Below are positions 23,932 to 33,621 of a stretch of DNA of 64,000 nucleotides, piece by piece. Each line of letters begins with the position of its first letter. Position 1 is the first letter of the stretch. The DNA is taken from the NCBI GenBank assembly GCA_023374045.1, contig CM041780.1, positions 31,180,337 to 31,244,336 of the forward strand, read 5' to 3'. The translations under genes and the position numbers were made by a program. A model generated the notes under the pieces. That model made no database searches. It saw nothing but the letters and a program-made list of their open reading frames with translations, and was not told where the DNA came from. The DNA is from Limonium bicolor (taxonomy: Eukaryota > Streptophyta > Magnoliopsida > Caryophyllales > Plumbaginaceae).

Positions 23932-25499
23932 CCCAACCCTCTGTGGGAAGCGTCACAGAACACCTCAAAGCCCTCTGTCCCAGAAGGCAACGTCAAAATC
24001 GAGGCCGAAGTCAACCTCTTCTTCAACTCCTGAAAGCTCTCCTGGCACGCCTCACTCCAATCAAACTTGACATCCTTCCTAAGAAGACGAGTCAAGGGAG
24101 ATACGATCTTAGAAAACCCCTCCACGAACTTCCTATAGTACCCAGCCAATCCCAGAAAACTGCGCACCTCAGACACACTAGTGGGCTTCGCCCACTCCAT
24201 AACCGCCTTAATCTTCTCTAGGTCCACTGAAATGCCATCCTTCGAAACCACGTGGCCAAGAAACACCACTCTATCCAACCAGAACTCACACTTCTTCAAT
24301 TTAGCATACAGCTCCTTCTCCTTCAACGTCTGAAGAACCATCCTCAGATGCTCCTCATGCTCCTCAGCACTCTTGGAGTACACCAAGATGTCGTCAATAA
24401 ACACAACTACGAAAGAATCCAAGAAAGGTTTGAAGACTCTGTTCATCATATCCATAAAGAACGACGGGGCATTGGTCAAACCAAAAGGCATGACCATGAA
24501 CTCATAATGCCCATATCGGGTCCTAAATGTAGACTTAGGCACATCCTCGGCCTTAATCTTCAGCTGATGATATCCAGAACGCAAATCGATCTTCGAGAAG
24601 ACTATCGCTCCTACTAACTGGTCGAAGAGATCATCAATGCGGGGAAGAGGATACCGATTCTTGATGGTAACCTTATTCAATTCCCTATAGTCAATGCACA
24701 ACCTGAAGGAGCCATCCTTCTTCTTCACAAACAACACAGGTGCTCCCCATGGAGACACACTAGGGCGAATGAAGCCCTTATCCAGAAGATCCTGCAGCTG
24801 CACCTTCAGCTCCTTAAGCTCTGCCAGACTCATGCGATAGGGAGCCTTAGAGATAGGCTGAGTCCCTGGCGCTAACTCAATAGAAAACTCCACCTCACGA
24901 TCAGGTGGTAGCCCTGGCACATCGTCCTGGAACACCTCAGGAAACTCATACACAATGGGTATATCCTCCAAACGGGATCCCTCCTTAACCTCAGGTACAA
25001 AGCAGAGAAAACCCTGGCAGCCCTTCCTTAAGGAACGGACTGCCTGCATAGCAGACACCAACACAGGAGCACAAGGAATGGAGTTCCCCACAAAAGCAAA
25101 ACGGGTCTCACCCGGTCTATCAAACACCACCCTCCTAGCCGCATAATCTATATGGGCATGGTGCTCTGCTAGCCAGTCCATGCCCAAAATCACATCGAAA
25201 CAGGACATACTCATAGGAATCAAATTAGCAGACAAGTTCCTATCCATAATCATTACCGGAACCGACTTACACACAGAATCAAGTACACAAGCAGGTACGC
25301 CACTCAGCGGGCTAGAAATACACAAATCAACATCACATGGCACAGCGGACAACCCGAGACTACCCACTAAATCAGCAGACACAAAGGAGTGGGTAGCTCC
25401 TGAATCAAACAAGTAGAAAACTGGCTGAGAAGAGATCTGAAGAATACCTGACACTACCCGGCCTGAGTCACGGTCTCGCTCACCAGCTAGAGCGTACAC
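23922..25499 (-). pseudogene. Protease and reverse transcriptase (pol fragment)
   Basis: This is the largest intact frame of the window, 525 residues. The aspartic protease has the active-site motif DSGATHSF (D32-A35) and the downstream VILGMDWL. The RT follows, with [16 protein letters not shown] (~251-266), [20 protein letters not shown], the first catalytic Asp in FSKID (D305), LTNAPSFF and the FIDD box (367-370). The connection region and the RNase H start ([11 protein letters not shown]) end it. All RT catalytic residues are present. The frame is open upstream towards gag without a stop for a short distance. The fragment would yield protease-RT but not RNase H or integrase. Confidence 0.93.
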
Positions 25500-25597
25500 A
25501 CGAGCCTGGGTCTGGGGCTTCTTCTGATCAGCCTTCTGCCCGGACCCTAAACCAGCTCCTCGGCCTCAGAACCGCCACTGCTACCTCCACCTCTAGC

Positions 25598-26536
25598 CTA
25601 TGGACACTGGGCAATGCGGTGATCCAACGAGCCACACTTGAAGCACGCCCCGGACTTCCTGTAGCACTCCCGTCCTGGGTGGAAACGGTCACACTCTGCA
25701 CACTTCTCCACAGCAGGGGATGCTGATGAAGAAGAACCCCGGTCTCCTCTATACTTCTTCTTCTGAGAAGAAGGCTGCTCACGCTTCACGGGCTCCTCCA
25801 CACGACCCTTCCTCTTCTGGTCTTTGCCCTTATCGGGCCTCAGGTCCCTCTTCTCATACCGCTGCCTAGCCTGCAGCTCAGACTCCACCACCAACGCCAC
25901 ATCAGCTACATCCCGGAAGGTCTTGTGGCGAAAAGGTGCCACAGCAGCTCGAATGTCACCCCTCAACCCAGCCTCAAACTTCCTAGCCTTCCGGTTATCA
26001 TCCGGCTCAGGTATAAACTTCGAAAGGGAAATAAACTTCCTCACATAATCGTCCACTAACATCTCCTTCGTCTGGCGAAGTCTCCCATACTCTACAATCT
26101 TCTGATCACGAAAGACGTCGGGATAGAACTGCTGGTTGAAGCAGCCCCTGAACTGCTCCCATGTCCATGGGTGGGGGTACTTCCCTTCAACCGACTTCCA
26201 CCACTCTTTCGCCTCTGACTGCAACATAAAGGTGGCAAAGCCAACCTTCTGATCCTCCTCACATCCCATGACCCGCAGAAGGTCCTCAATGGCAGTGATC
26301 CAGTGGCTCGCCTCCTGTGGGTCGCCACTAGCATCAAAAGAAGGCGGCTTCAGCTTCAGGAACTCCTGAAGCGCCTTCACGTTGTTTCCCCCCGCGTTAC
26401 CGGCTCTTGCCGCCTGACCAGCAGTGGCCCCTACAGTCTGCAGCACCTGGGTCACCACCTGCTGCACAATCTCTGCAATGTCCCCCTGGGGAGCATCGCC
26501 TGAAGCTGCACCATGTCCTGGACGTCGGGGAGGCAT
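25598..26536 (-). CDS. gag: Gag of the Tekay-like element
   Basis: This 312-residue ORF starts at ATG 26536, ~105 bp downstream of the primer site. It has a Pro/Gly/Ala-rich N-terminus (MPPRRPGHG) and a retrotransposon gag domain at ~55-230, with FLKLKPPSFDASGDPQEASHW, EWWKSV and FNQQFYP. A basic linker (~240-270) follows, then two zinc knuckles: C279-x2-C-x3-H-x4-C291 and the canonical C298-x2-C-x4-H-x4-C311. It stops at TAG 25598-25600 directly after the last knuckle. Coding continues in the same frame for ~35 bases and in a shifted frame into protease, so this stop and a one-base shift separate gag from pol. The gag domain itself looks intact. Confidence 0.9.
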   Translation of the reverse strand: MPPRRPGHGAASGDAPQGDIAEIVQQVVTQVLQTVGATAGQAARAGNAGGNNVKALQEFLKLKPPSFDASGDPQEASHWITAIEDLLRVMGCEEDQKVGFATFMLQSEAKEWWKSVEGKYPHPWTWEQFRGCFNQQFYPDVFRDQKIVEYGRLRQTKEMLVDDYVRKFISLSKFIPEPDDNRKARKFEAGLRGDIRAAVAPFRHKTFRDVADVALVVESELQARQRYEKRDLRPDKGKDQKRKGRVEEPVKREQPSSQKKKYRGDRGSSSSASPAVEKCAECDRFHPGRECYRKSGACFKCGSLDHRIAQCP

Positions 26537-26640
26537 ACTGAAGATACAACATCAAAATTAATCAGAAACTGACAAGCAGCAAACAACAGACCTTTCAGAC
26601 ACCCACACATGCAGACAAACCCCACAAACACCAAAGAACG

Positions 26641-26661
26641 AGCAACCTGGCTCTGATACCA
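26641..26661 (-). other. Primer-binding site of the Tekay-like element (tRNA-iMet)
   Basis: The minus strand begins TGGTATCAGAGCCAGGTT, an 18-base match to the complement of plant initiator tRNA-Met, five bases from the LTR end at 26667. Confidence 0.9.
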
Positions 26662-27070
26662 CTAAATGTAACGACCCCAAAACCGGCCTAGGACTTAGGG
26701 CCGTTACACGCCGCGAGTCTACTACCTAACGTCGCAAGGCTCTAAGCAAACGAATCCCAAAACCGAATAACAAACTTGTATAAATACCAAAAGAGTTTAC
26801 AAGATCCAAATGCTTATAAGTCAAATACAAAGAGAGAGGCCCGAAGGCTACACTAAGTACTAAAGCGTCCAAAGCGCAAGCAAACAAAGTCTAAAGACAC
26901 ATAAAATAACGAAGCTCCAGAAGGGGACGAGAAGAGAAGATCCCACGAGCTCAATCTGCAACAAAGTAAAGGGGTGAGCTAAACAGCCCAGCAAGCAGAA
27001 GACTTCCTCAAGGAAGCCTATTCAAAACAGAAGTAGAAGAGTACTTTCAAACAGAGAGGAAGGCGGAGGC

Positions 27071-27080
27071 ATTATAAATA
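27071..27080 (-). promoter_or_regulatory. Possible TATA box of the Tekay-like LTR
   Basis: On the minus strand this reads TATTTATAAT, ~1.59 kb into the LTR, ahead of a plausible short R-U5. It is preserved in the inverted LTR at ~29,993-30,002. Confidence 0.45.
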
Positions 27081-27537
27081 GACAGAATGAACCACAAAAC
27101 AGAAGCAGAGCAGAACGGAACATCACTTCAAATCATAGTCGGACTTTCAGAAACAGATGCAGAAGAGTGGGACACTAGTAACCAGCTAACACAACAGAAG
27201 GACTCACATAATGTCCTATGGATCCGAAGATCCCACAACAGAAGCCGTAGAGACAGCTAACAGACCCGTCGGTCAAATAACATCCTAAGGGAGACCCTAA
27301 GGAGTATAAACAGAAGGAATTCCTGTGCAGCATGCTATGGGACAGCCCGACCCGACTATCCAAGGCTCAGAAGCAAAGTGACTAGGTCCCAAAACCGAAA
27401 GCTCACAAAACAGATCTCAAGTGCACAAAAATGCATATAAACAGCACAAGAAGCTTGCACACAGAAGGGGAATCCGACCCCGCAAACGGAACTCAAAACG
27501 GAGCTAAAACGAAGGAGTTATGCCAAAAACAGAGGCT

Positions 27538-27886
27538 TGTCCGAACTTGCGTCCGACCTTGCAAGTTCGGACAGAGGCCGAGAAACAAATACCGCAGAAA
27601 ACACAGTGTCCGAACTTCGATGTTCGGACTGAAGTTCAGACAAATGCCGAGAACAAACCAACGCGGAAAATCACAGTGTCCGAACTTCTATGTTCGGACC
27701 AAAGTTCGGACAATCTTCGGAAAAGTTACGAGGGAAGTCCGAGCTTCGAAACTCGGAATTTTCACAAAACAGGGGTGTCCGAACTTCGATGTTCGGACCG
27801 AAGTTCGGACGTCCCGAATTTCAGAAAAACAGAAGTGGCAAAACAAGCCGTCCGAACTTCAACGTTCGGACCGAAGTTCAGACGGC
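27538..27886. repeat. Six-unit dyad array in the Tekay-like LTR
   Basis: Units of ~40-70 bp begin TGTCCGAACTTC and carry a complementary GAAGTTCGGAC; typical cores are CTTCGATGTTCGGAC and CCGAAGTTCGGAC. The mirror copy is at 29177-29534. Confidence 0.85.
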
Positions 27887-28664
27887 ATAAAACAGGCGAT
27901 TTCCAGAACGAACAGACGCACAGAAGGACAACAAAATCCAATGCCAAACTCACACAAAAGATCCGAATTGCAAATCAGTTCCCCCGGGGATTTAGCCCAT
28001 CAATTAACAACGCAAAAGCGATGAGAAAACGTGCAAACACCACACAAAATCAGTCAAGAAAAATAGAAACGAAAACAGTCCCCGAGGGTGAACGACAACC
28101 CCGATTCCATCCCCCACTTACATCAATTCGCAGAGAAGATTCAGTCCAGACACTGCCCACACGCAACCAGACGAACAGCAGTAGAGGGGAAGCCCAGATC
28201 AACACTGAATTCACAACCAGGCAGTTCAACAATCAGAAAACTATCCTTCTCAAAACAGAAGCGAAACCCACCGAAACCAAAGGAGAAACCAAACCTGAAT
28301 TACCGCAGAGACAAGACAACGACGACAAATCAAGAATCGAACCAAACGCAGCAGCAACACACAGATTCCAGAACCAACACCAATGGATGAGCAGGAAGTA
28401 GAGGGAGAAGAAGCGCTCAAGAAACTGTCGAGAGAATGAACGAGCGGTTTGCAAATGATCGTGAATTGTAATGAAATAAAATAATGACTTATCCCTCTTA
28501 ATAAGTCTTACCAAATAAAAGGGAGGGGAATGACCTCCTTGCCCCCGCCTTTTAACTTAAAGACCCCGGCGTCCTCTCTACTAAACAAAGCACACATAAC
28601 ATAACTTAAATTAATAACATTGTTATGTCATGAAATCTGAAAACGTAAAATACGGAGCATTACA

Positions 28665-30404
28665 TCCTGCTCATCCATTGGTGTTGGTTCTGGAATCTGT
28701 GTGTTGCTGCTGCGTTTGGTTCGATTCTTGATCTGTCGTCGTTGTCTTGTCTCTGCGGTAATTCAGGTTTGGTTCTCCTTTGGTTTCGGTGGGTTTCGCT
28801 TCTGTTTTGAGAAGGATAGTTTTCTGATTGTTGAACGGCCTGGTTGTGAATTCAGCGTTGATCTGGGCTTCCCCTCTACTGCTGTTCGTCTGGTTGCATG
28901 TGGGCAGTGTCTGGACTGAATCTTCTCTGCGAATTGATGTAAGTGGGGGATGGAATCGGGGTTGTTCGTTCACCCTCGGGGACTGTTTTCATTTCTATTT
29001 TTCTTGACTGATTTTGTGTGGTGTTTGCACGTTTTCTCCTCGCTTTTGCATTGTTAATTGATGGGCTAAATCCCCGGGGGAACTGATTTGCAATTCGGAT
29101 CTTTTGTGTGAGTTTGGCATTGGATTTTGTTGTCCTTCTGTGCGTCTGTTCGTTCTGCAATCGCCTGTTTTATGCCGTCCGAACTTCGGTCCGAACGTTG
29201 AAGTTCGGACGGCTTGTTTTGCCGCTTCTGTTTTTCTGAAATTCGGGACGTCCGAACTTCGGTCCGAACATCGAAGTTCGGGACACCCCTGTTTTGTGAA
29301 AATTCCTAGTTTCGAAGCTCGGACTTCCCTCGTAACTTTTCCGAAGATTGTGTCCAAACTTCGGTTCGAACATCGAAGTTCGGACACTGTGATTTTCCGC
29401 GTTGGTTTGTTCTCGGCATTTGTCCGAACTTCAGTCCAAACATCGAAGTTCGAATTCTCGGTTTGTTTTTTTCTGTCGGTATTTGTGTTCTCGGCCTCTG
29501 TCCGAACTTGCAAGGTCGGACGCAAGTTCGGACAAGCCTCTGTTTTTGGCATAACTCCTTCGTTTTAGCTCCGTTTTGAGTTCCGTTTGCGGGGTCGGAT
29601 TCCCCTATCTGTGTGCAAGCTTCTTGTGCTGTTTATATGCATTTTTGTGCACTTGAGATCTGTTTTGTGAGCTTTCGGTTTTGGGACCTAGTCACTTTGC
29701 TTCTGAGCCTTGGATAGTCGGGTCGGGCTGTCCCGTAGCATGCTGCGCAGGAATTCTTCTGTTTATACTCCTTAGGGTCTCCCTTAGGATGTTATTTGAC
29801 CGACGGGTCTGTTAGCTGTCTCTACGGCTTCTGTTGTGGGATCTTCAGATCCATAGGACATTATGTGAGTCCTTCTGTTGTGTTAGCTGGTTACTAGTGT
29901 CCCACTCTTCTGCATCTATTTCTGAAAGTCCGACTATGATTTGAAGTGATGTTCCGTTCTGCTCTGCTTCTGTTTTGTGGTTCATTCTGTGTATTTATAA
30001 TGCCTCCGCCTTCCTCTCTGTTTGTAAGTACTCTTCTGCTTCTGTTTTGAATGGGCTTCCTTGAGGAAGTCTTCTGCTTGCTGGGCTGTTTAGCTCACCC
30101 CTTTACTTTGTTGCAGATTGAGCTCGTGGGATCTTCTCTTCTCGTCCCCTTCTGGAGCTTCGTTATTTTATGTGTCTTTAGACTTTGTTTGCTTGCGCTT
30201 TGGACGCTTTAGTACTTAGTGTAGCCTTCGGGCCTCTCTCTTGTATTTGACTTATAAGCATTTGGATCTTGTAAACTCTTTTGGTATTTATACAAGTTTG
30301 TTATTCGGTTTTGGGATTCGTTTGCTTAGAGCCTTGCGACGTTAGGTAGTAGACTCGCGGCGTGTAACGGCCCTAAGTCCTAGGCCGGTTTTGGGGTCGT
30401 TACA
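28665..30404 (+). mobile_element. Inverted partial LTR of the Tekay-like family
   Basis: This is the reverse complement of 26667-28396, so it is plus-oriented and lacks the first ~268 bp of the LTR. It ends with the intact terminus GGGGTCGTTACA directly against LTR2. The short stretches I compared show only scattered single-base changes. The 268-bp interval 28397-28664 is the only spacer of the resulting inverted repeat. Confidence 0.9.
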
Positions 30405-30981
30405 CATTGCATACTCATCCATAATCCAATTACAACTCCAATACATTACTATACCGAGTATACTACAATCCTTAAATTACCGATACGGTTTAAGCTTCGA
30501 AATTCGCATTACAATTCAAGTGCCAATCCCTACTATACAACTACCCATGCTTACGTAGCAGTCCCCGTCCTACTCTCTCGAATGGTGATCAGCTTCGGGT
30601 ACCTGCACACTAAAAACGGTCCCCCGAGGGGGTCAGCTTACGCTGCGCATGAAATTCGCATATACCGCGTGCTAACCGCGGTACGCCGACTACTTTGGGT
30701 CGGATATACATGGAGTTCATTTTACATGCATGCATACATACTCATGCTACACCAATACATTCACAATACCTACATACACATACAAGGTTCAATACTTACT
30801 AAGGAAGACAATTCGATAGTCAACCGTTCATACTAGCTATTTGTTCAATACTCTTTCGTTGCGTTACTCGTTACTCTACTCATACTCACTCCTTACTCTT
30901 GTATACTCATCACTCCATGTTCGGTATCCTACTCGTACACGATCCTTACTCTGTACTCGTTACTATACTTGTGTATACTTG
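30405..30981 (-). mobile_element. E2 LTR2, segment 2
   Basis: A 577-bp continuation of LTR2 from CATTGCATACTC to TATACTTG, where the Athila-like element starts. The last five bases, ACTTG, are its target duplication. Confidence 0.88.
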
Positions 30982-31247
30982 TGATAAGTGTCCAAATGAG
31001 CATGATTTATAGGTGTATTTCATATATAATATTAGCACTTTTCTTGCTCATTTCTCCACTTCGGTTAGTTTTCCTCTAGTTTATGTTTTATTGTTTATCT
31101 CACAAATTTATTGGTTTAACATGAGGAAAACCAAGCTGGGAGTGAAGTAGATTAGAGACGAACGTATAGGCGCAGACGGCTCAGAAAACGGAGCCGAAAC
31201 GAACAATCTAGAGCTAGTAGAAGAAATAAGCTTGACATCGCGATAAC

Positions 31248-31467
31248 ACGCGGTCTTCTCACAGGCTACCGCCTCGCGGTCAACATAGAGGCTACCGCCT
31301 CTTAACTCGCGGTCACCACACAGGCTACCGCCTAGCGGACGAGGCATAGGCTACCGCCTCTTAACTCGCGGTCGACACAGAGGCTACCGCCTCTTAACTC
31401 GCGGACAACACTGAGGCTACCGCCTCGCGGACAACACAGAGGTTACCGCCACTTATTGGGCGGTACC
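31248..31467. repeat. Minisatellite with GAGGC-TACC-GCCTC dyads (5' LTR)
   Basis: Seven units of ~23-36 bp are built on AGGCTACCGCCTC, most followed by TTAACTCGCGG. The GAGGC and GCCTC halves are complementary. The same array is at ~37341-37560 in the 3' LTR. Confidence 0.9.
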
Positions 31468-31666
31468 AGCAGGCGGACACCAATAACCGTGACTAATTAT
31501 CAGTCGCGACCAGTATCTTCTTCGCGCCGTCGTCTGCAACTCGCCCGACTCGCCCGCAACTTATCCATCTACTCCGCACGCGTATTCAGTCTGTCCCCTG
31601 CGCAATCAATGAAGCAATCAATGCTGCTTCTTCATCTGCAATCAAATTCGTACGGATCCAAACCTC

Positions 31667-31674
31667 TATATAAA
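31667..31674 (+). promoter_or_regulatory. TATA box of the Athila-like LTR
   Basis: CTCTATATAAACCCACC has a consensus plant TATATAAA. It is kept at 37758-37765 in the 3' LTR. Confidence 0.65.
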
Positions 31675-32556
31675 CCCACCACCTTAACTGCATAAACACA
31701 CCACGCACGACGGGAGTCTGAAGAAACCATTCACCACACTCACCCATTCGCTTCCACTTATATTTCCTCCCGTATCACCACATCATTCCACACTCACGCA
31801 GTAACAAAAGAAATAGAAGAGCAGCAGTGAGAGCGAGAACAGACCAGTTCTTCCTCTGAATTAATGTCAAAATCTATCTGTGTAATCTTCTTATCTCCGT
31901 TAATGTCTGAGTAATTTTCTTTTGTATCCTAGGATGGGGGTTTGATTTCTAATATTACGTAAATTAATATATATCACCTGTTTCTCTTATTTTAACTTGT
32001 TTTAATTCCTTTCAACTAATATTGCTAAATGCTTTGCGCGACAAACGACTGCATTTATTTGGTAACTATCAACATATGATTTTGAGATAGTCTAGGTACC
32101 ACAAAGGAATTAATCTTGATATTTACACTCCGGACTGAGCAGGAAAATATTAAGGCTTTTATTAAGAGTTCGTAACCGACAATTATTAACTCTAATAGGC
32201 AATAAATAATTGAAACAAGGTTATAAATATGTTTAAGTAATTTAGGAAATTCCCCCGCTATCCTAGGATACATTTTTCCATTCACATCAATTAATTCACC
32301 TTTTTACTGTTTTTATTATTTCTGTATTAATTTAACAACAAATCAAGCTTGCCTCCGGCTAAACCCCTTTTTACAGTTTTTAAGTAACTACCAAGACTAG
32401 GGTAAATTGAACAATCTCCCTGTGGATACGACACTCGTTATACTACTACGACCGGGAATTGTTTGCAGCCCGACGTTTATAATTTGAGTTTTTAATTTCT
32501 TTCTTTTATGTAAATTACACCTGTTCTAAACCACTCAGAAAGAACAATCTGCAAAT

Positions 32557-32574
32557 TGGCGCCGTTGCCGGGGA
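32557..32574 (+). other. Primer-binding site, tRNA-Asp
   Basis: TGGCGCCGTTGCCGGGGA is the exact complement of the plant tRNA-Asp 3' end and lies three bases after the 5' LTR. A second copy sits inside gag at 34198-34215. Confidence 0.92.
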
Positions 32575-33066
32575 GATTGATTCTCATCAATTTCCCTAGT
32601 TTCGTAGTTCACCTGTTTTATTATAATAAACTGTCAATATTATCTTGTTAATATCTAACCCTTGGACATCGGACTTATAATCTGACTTGGACATCGGACT
32701 TCTGACCTGACTTGGACATTTGACTTCGGACTTTGGACATCTAACTCCTAACATCTTAATATTATTGTCATTTCGTTCCATTGTCATTTGGTTCCATTGT
32801 CATTTCGTTCCATTGTCTCTTCTTTCCATTGTCTCTAAACTACTAACTTTAAATTTCCTGTCATTTCGTTCCATTGTCCTTTCTTTCCATTGTCCTTAAC
32901 ATTTCATTTCCATTGTCCTTAACATTTCTTTCCATTGTCATTTCAATTTTCTGTCATTTCTTTCCATTGTCTCTACCTACTAACTTATAATTTCCAGTGT
33001 ACTAACCCTAACATTTTTCAGCCTAACCAATATTTCTGTCTGTCTTATTTTATTTACTAACTAATT
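32575..33066 (+). other. Leader of the Athila-like element with CCATTGTC repeats
   Basis: This is an untranslated leader. From ~32,760 to 32,970 a degenerate TTTC(G/T)TTCCATTGTC(A/C)T motif repeats about ten times. Earlier, GGACATCGGACTT-type units repeat at ~32,665-32,740. No coding is visible. Confidence 0.6.
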
Positions 33067-33621
33067 TTGCAGTTTCTGACGAACCACAAGTTATCTTCTG
33101 TGCATGCCAAATACTCGAACCGAGGCTCTCCACCAATCAGTCCGAGCCCCGAACCCGAGCGTACTTTATTACAAGCACAAAGAAACCTGAGAAACCAAGC
33201 CATGGCCAATAACGAAGTTATAAATGAAATAGACCATGCAATTCAACCAGAACACCGTGCCCTATCTGATTACCACCAACCAAACACCGAAGGAAGAGCA
33301 TCAGCTATAGTTCTCCCTGAACTAACACCAGAAGAAGCCGGACGTTGGGTTTTCAAAACCCACTACATCACCGCCGTCCGGGATCTAGGCAAGTTTAGTG
33401 GAGCGAACCCAGATGAAGCCCCAAATCATCTGAGTCTCTTCCTAGACTTTTGCAATTCCTTTTGGCCAAACCGGCAATGTCAAAGAAAGAATCCGTCTAC
33501 AACTATTTCCTCACTCGTTATCGGATTCAGCAAACCGGTGGTACCGAAGCCTTCCCTCCCGATCAATCACCACATGGCTTCAAATGGCCCAAAAATTCCT
33601 TGCCAAATACTACCCAACTAG
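33067..33621 (+). pseudogene. Gag N-terminal part of the Athila-like element
   Basis: The frame opens before an ATG at 33202 (MANNEVINEIDHAIQPEH). It encodes the start of an Athila-type gag, including FKTHYITAVRDLGKFSGANP and NHLSLFLDFCNSF. At the T run 33460-33463 the genuine gag passes to the next frame (GNVKERIRLQLFPHSL), so the residues after ~132 of this frame are not gag. The frameshift is one base. I infer the authentic start as ATG 33202; the upstream residues may be leader. Confidence 0.75.

Larger units (their letters stand above)
26667..28664 (-). mobile_element. Complete 5' LTR of the Tekay-like element (1998 bp)
   Basis: On the minus strand it starts TGTAATGCTCCG and ends GGGGTCGTTACA. 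It includes a six-unit dyad array (27538-27886) and a TATA-like box (27071-27080). Together with the inverted copy at 28665-30404 it forms a head-to-head pair. Confidence 0.92.
21608..30404 (-). mobile_element. Rearranged Tekay/Del-like gypsy chromovirus
   Basis: This minus-strand element interrupts LTR2. Left to right on the plus strand it has a 414-bp fragment of the 3' LTR, PPT, pol, gag, primer site, a complete 5' LTR (26667-28664) and a 1740-bp inverted partial LTR (28665-30404). The order protease, RT, RNase H, integrase places it in Ty3/gypsy. The DSGATHSF protease, the 18-bp tRNA-iMet primer site and the chromodomain-like tail suggest the Tekay/Del lineage. There is no target duplication and the host LTR has lost ~5 bp. 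The best reading is an insertion into an older, opposite copy followed by a deletion on the left. Confidence 0.85.
30982..32553 (+). mobile_element. 5' LTR of the Athila-like element
   Basis: The LTR is 1572 bp, TGATAAGTG...AATCTGCA. It contains a seven-unit minisatellite (31248-31467) and a strong TATA box (31667-31674). Confidence 0.92.

Noticed and set aside
27431..28401. ORFs of 197 and 293 residues in the Tekay-like LTR
   Set aside because: They lie within the LTR, opposite to the element, across its tandem dyad array, and have no domain. The inverted copy shows the same frames broken differently.
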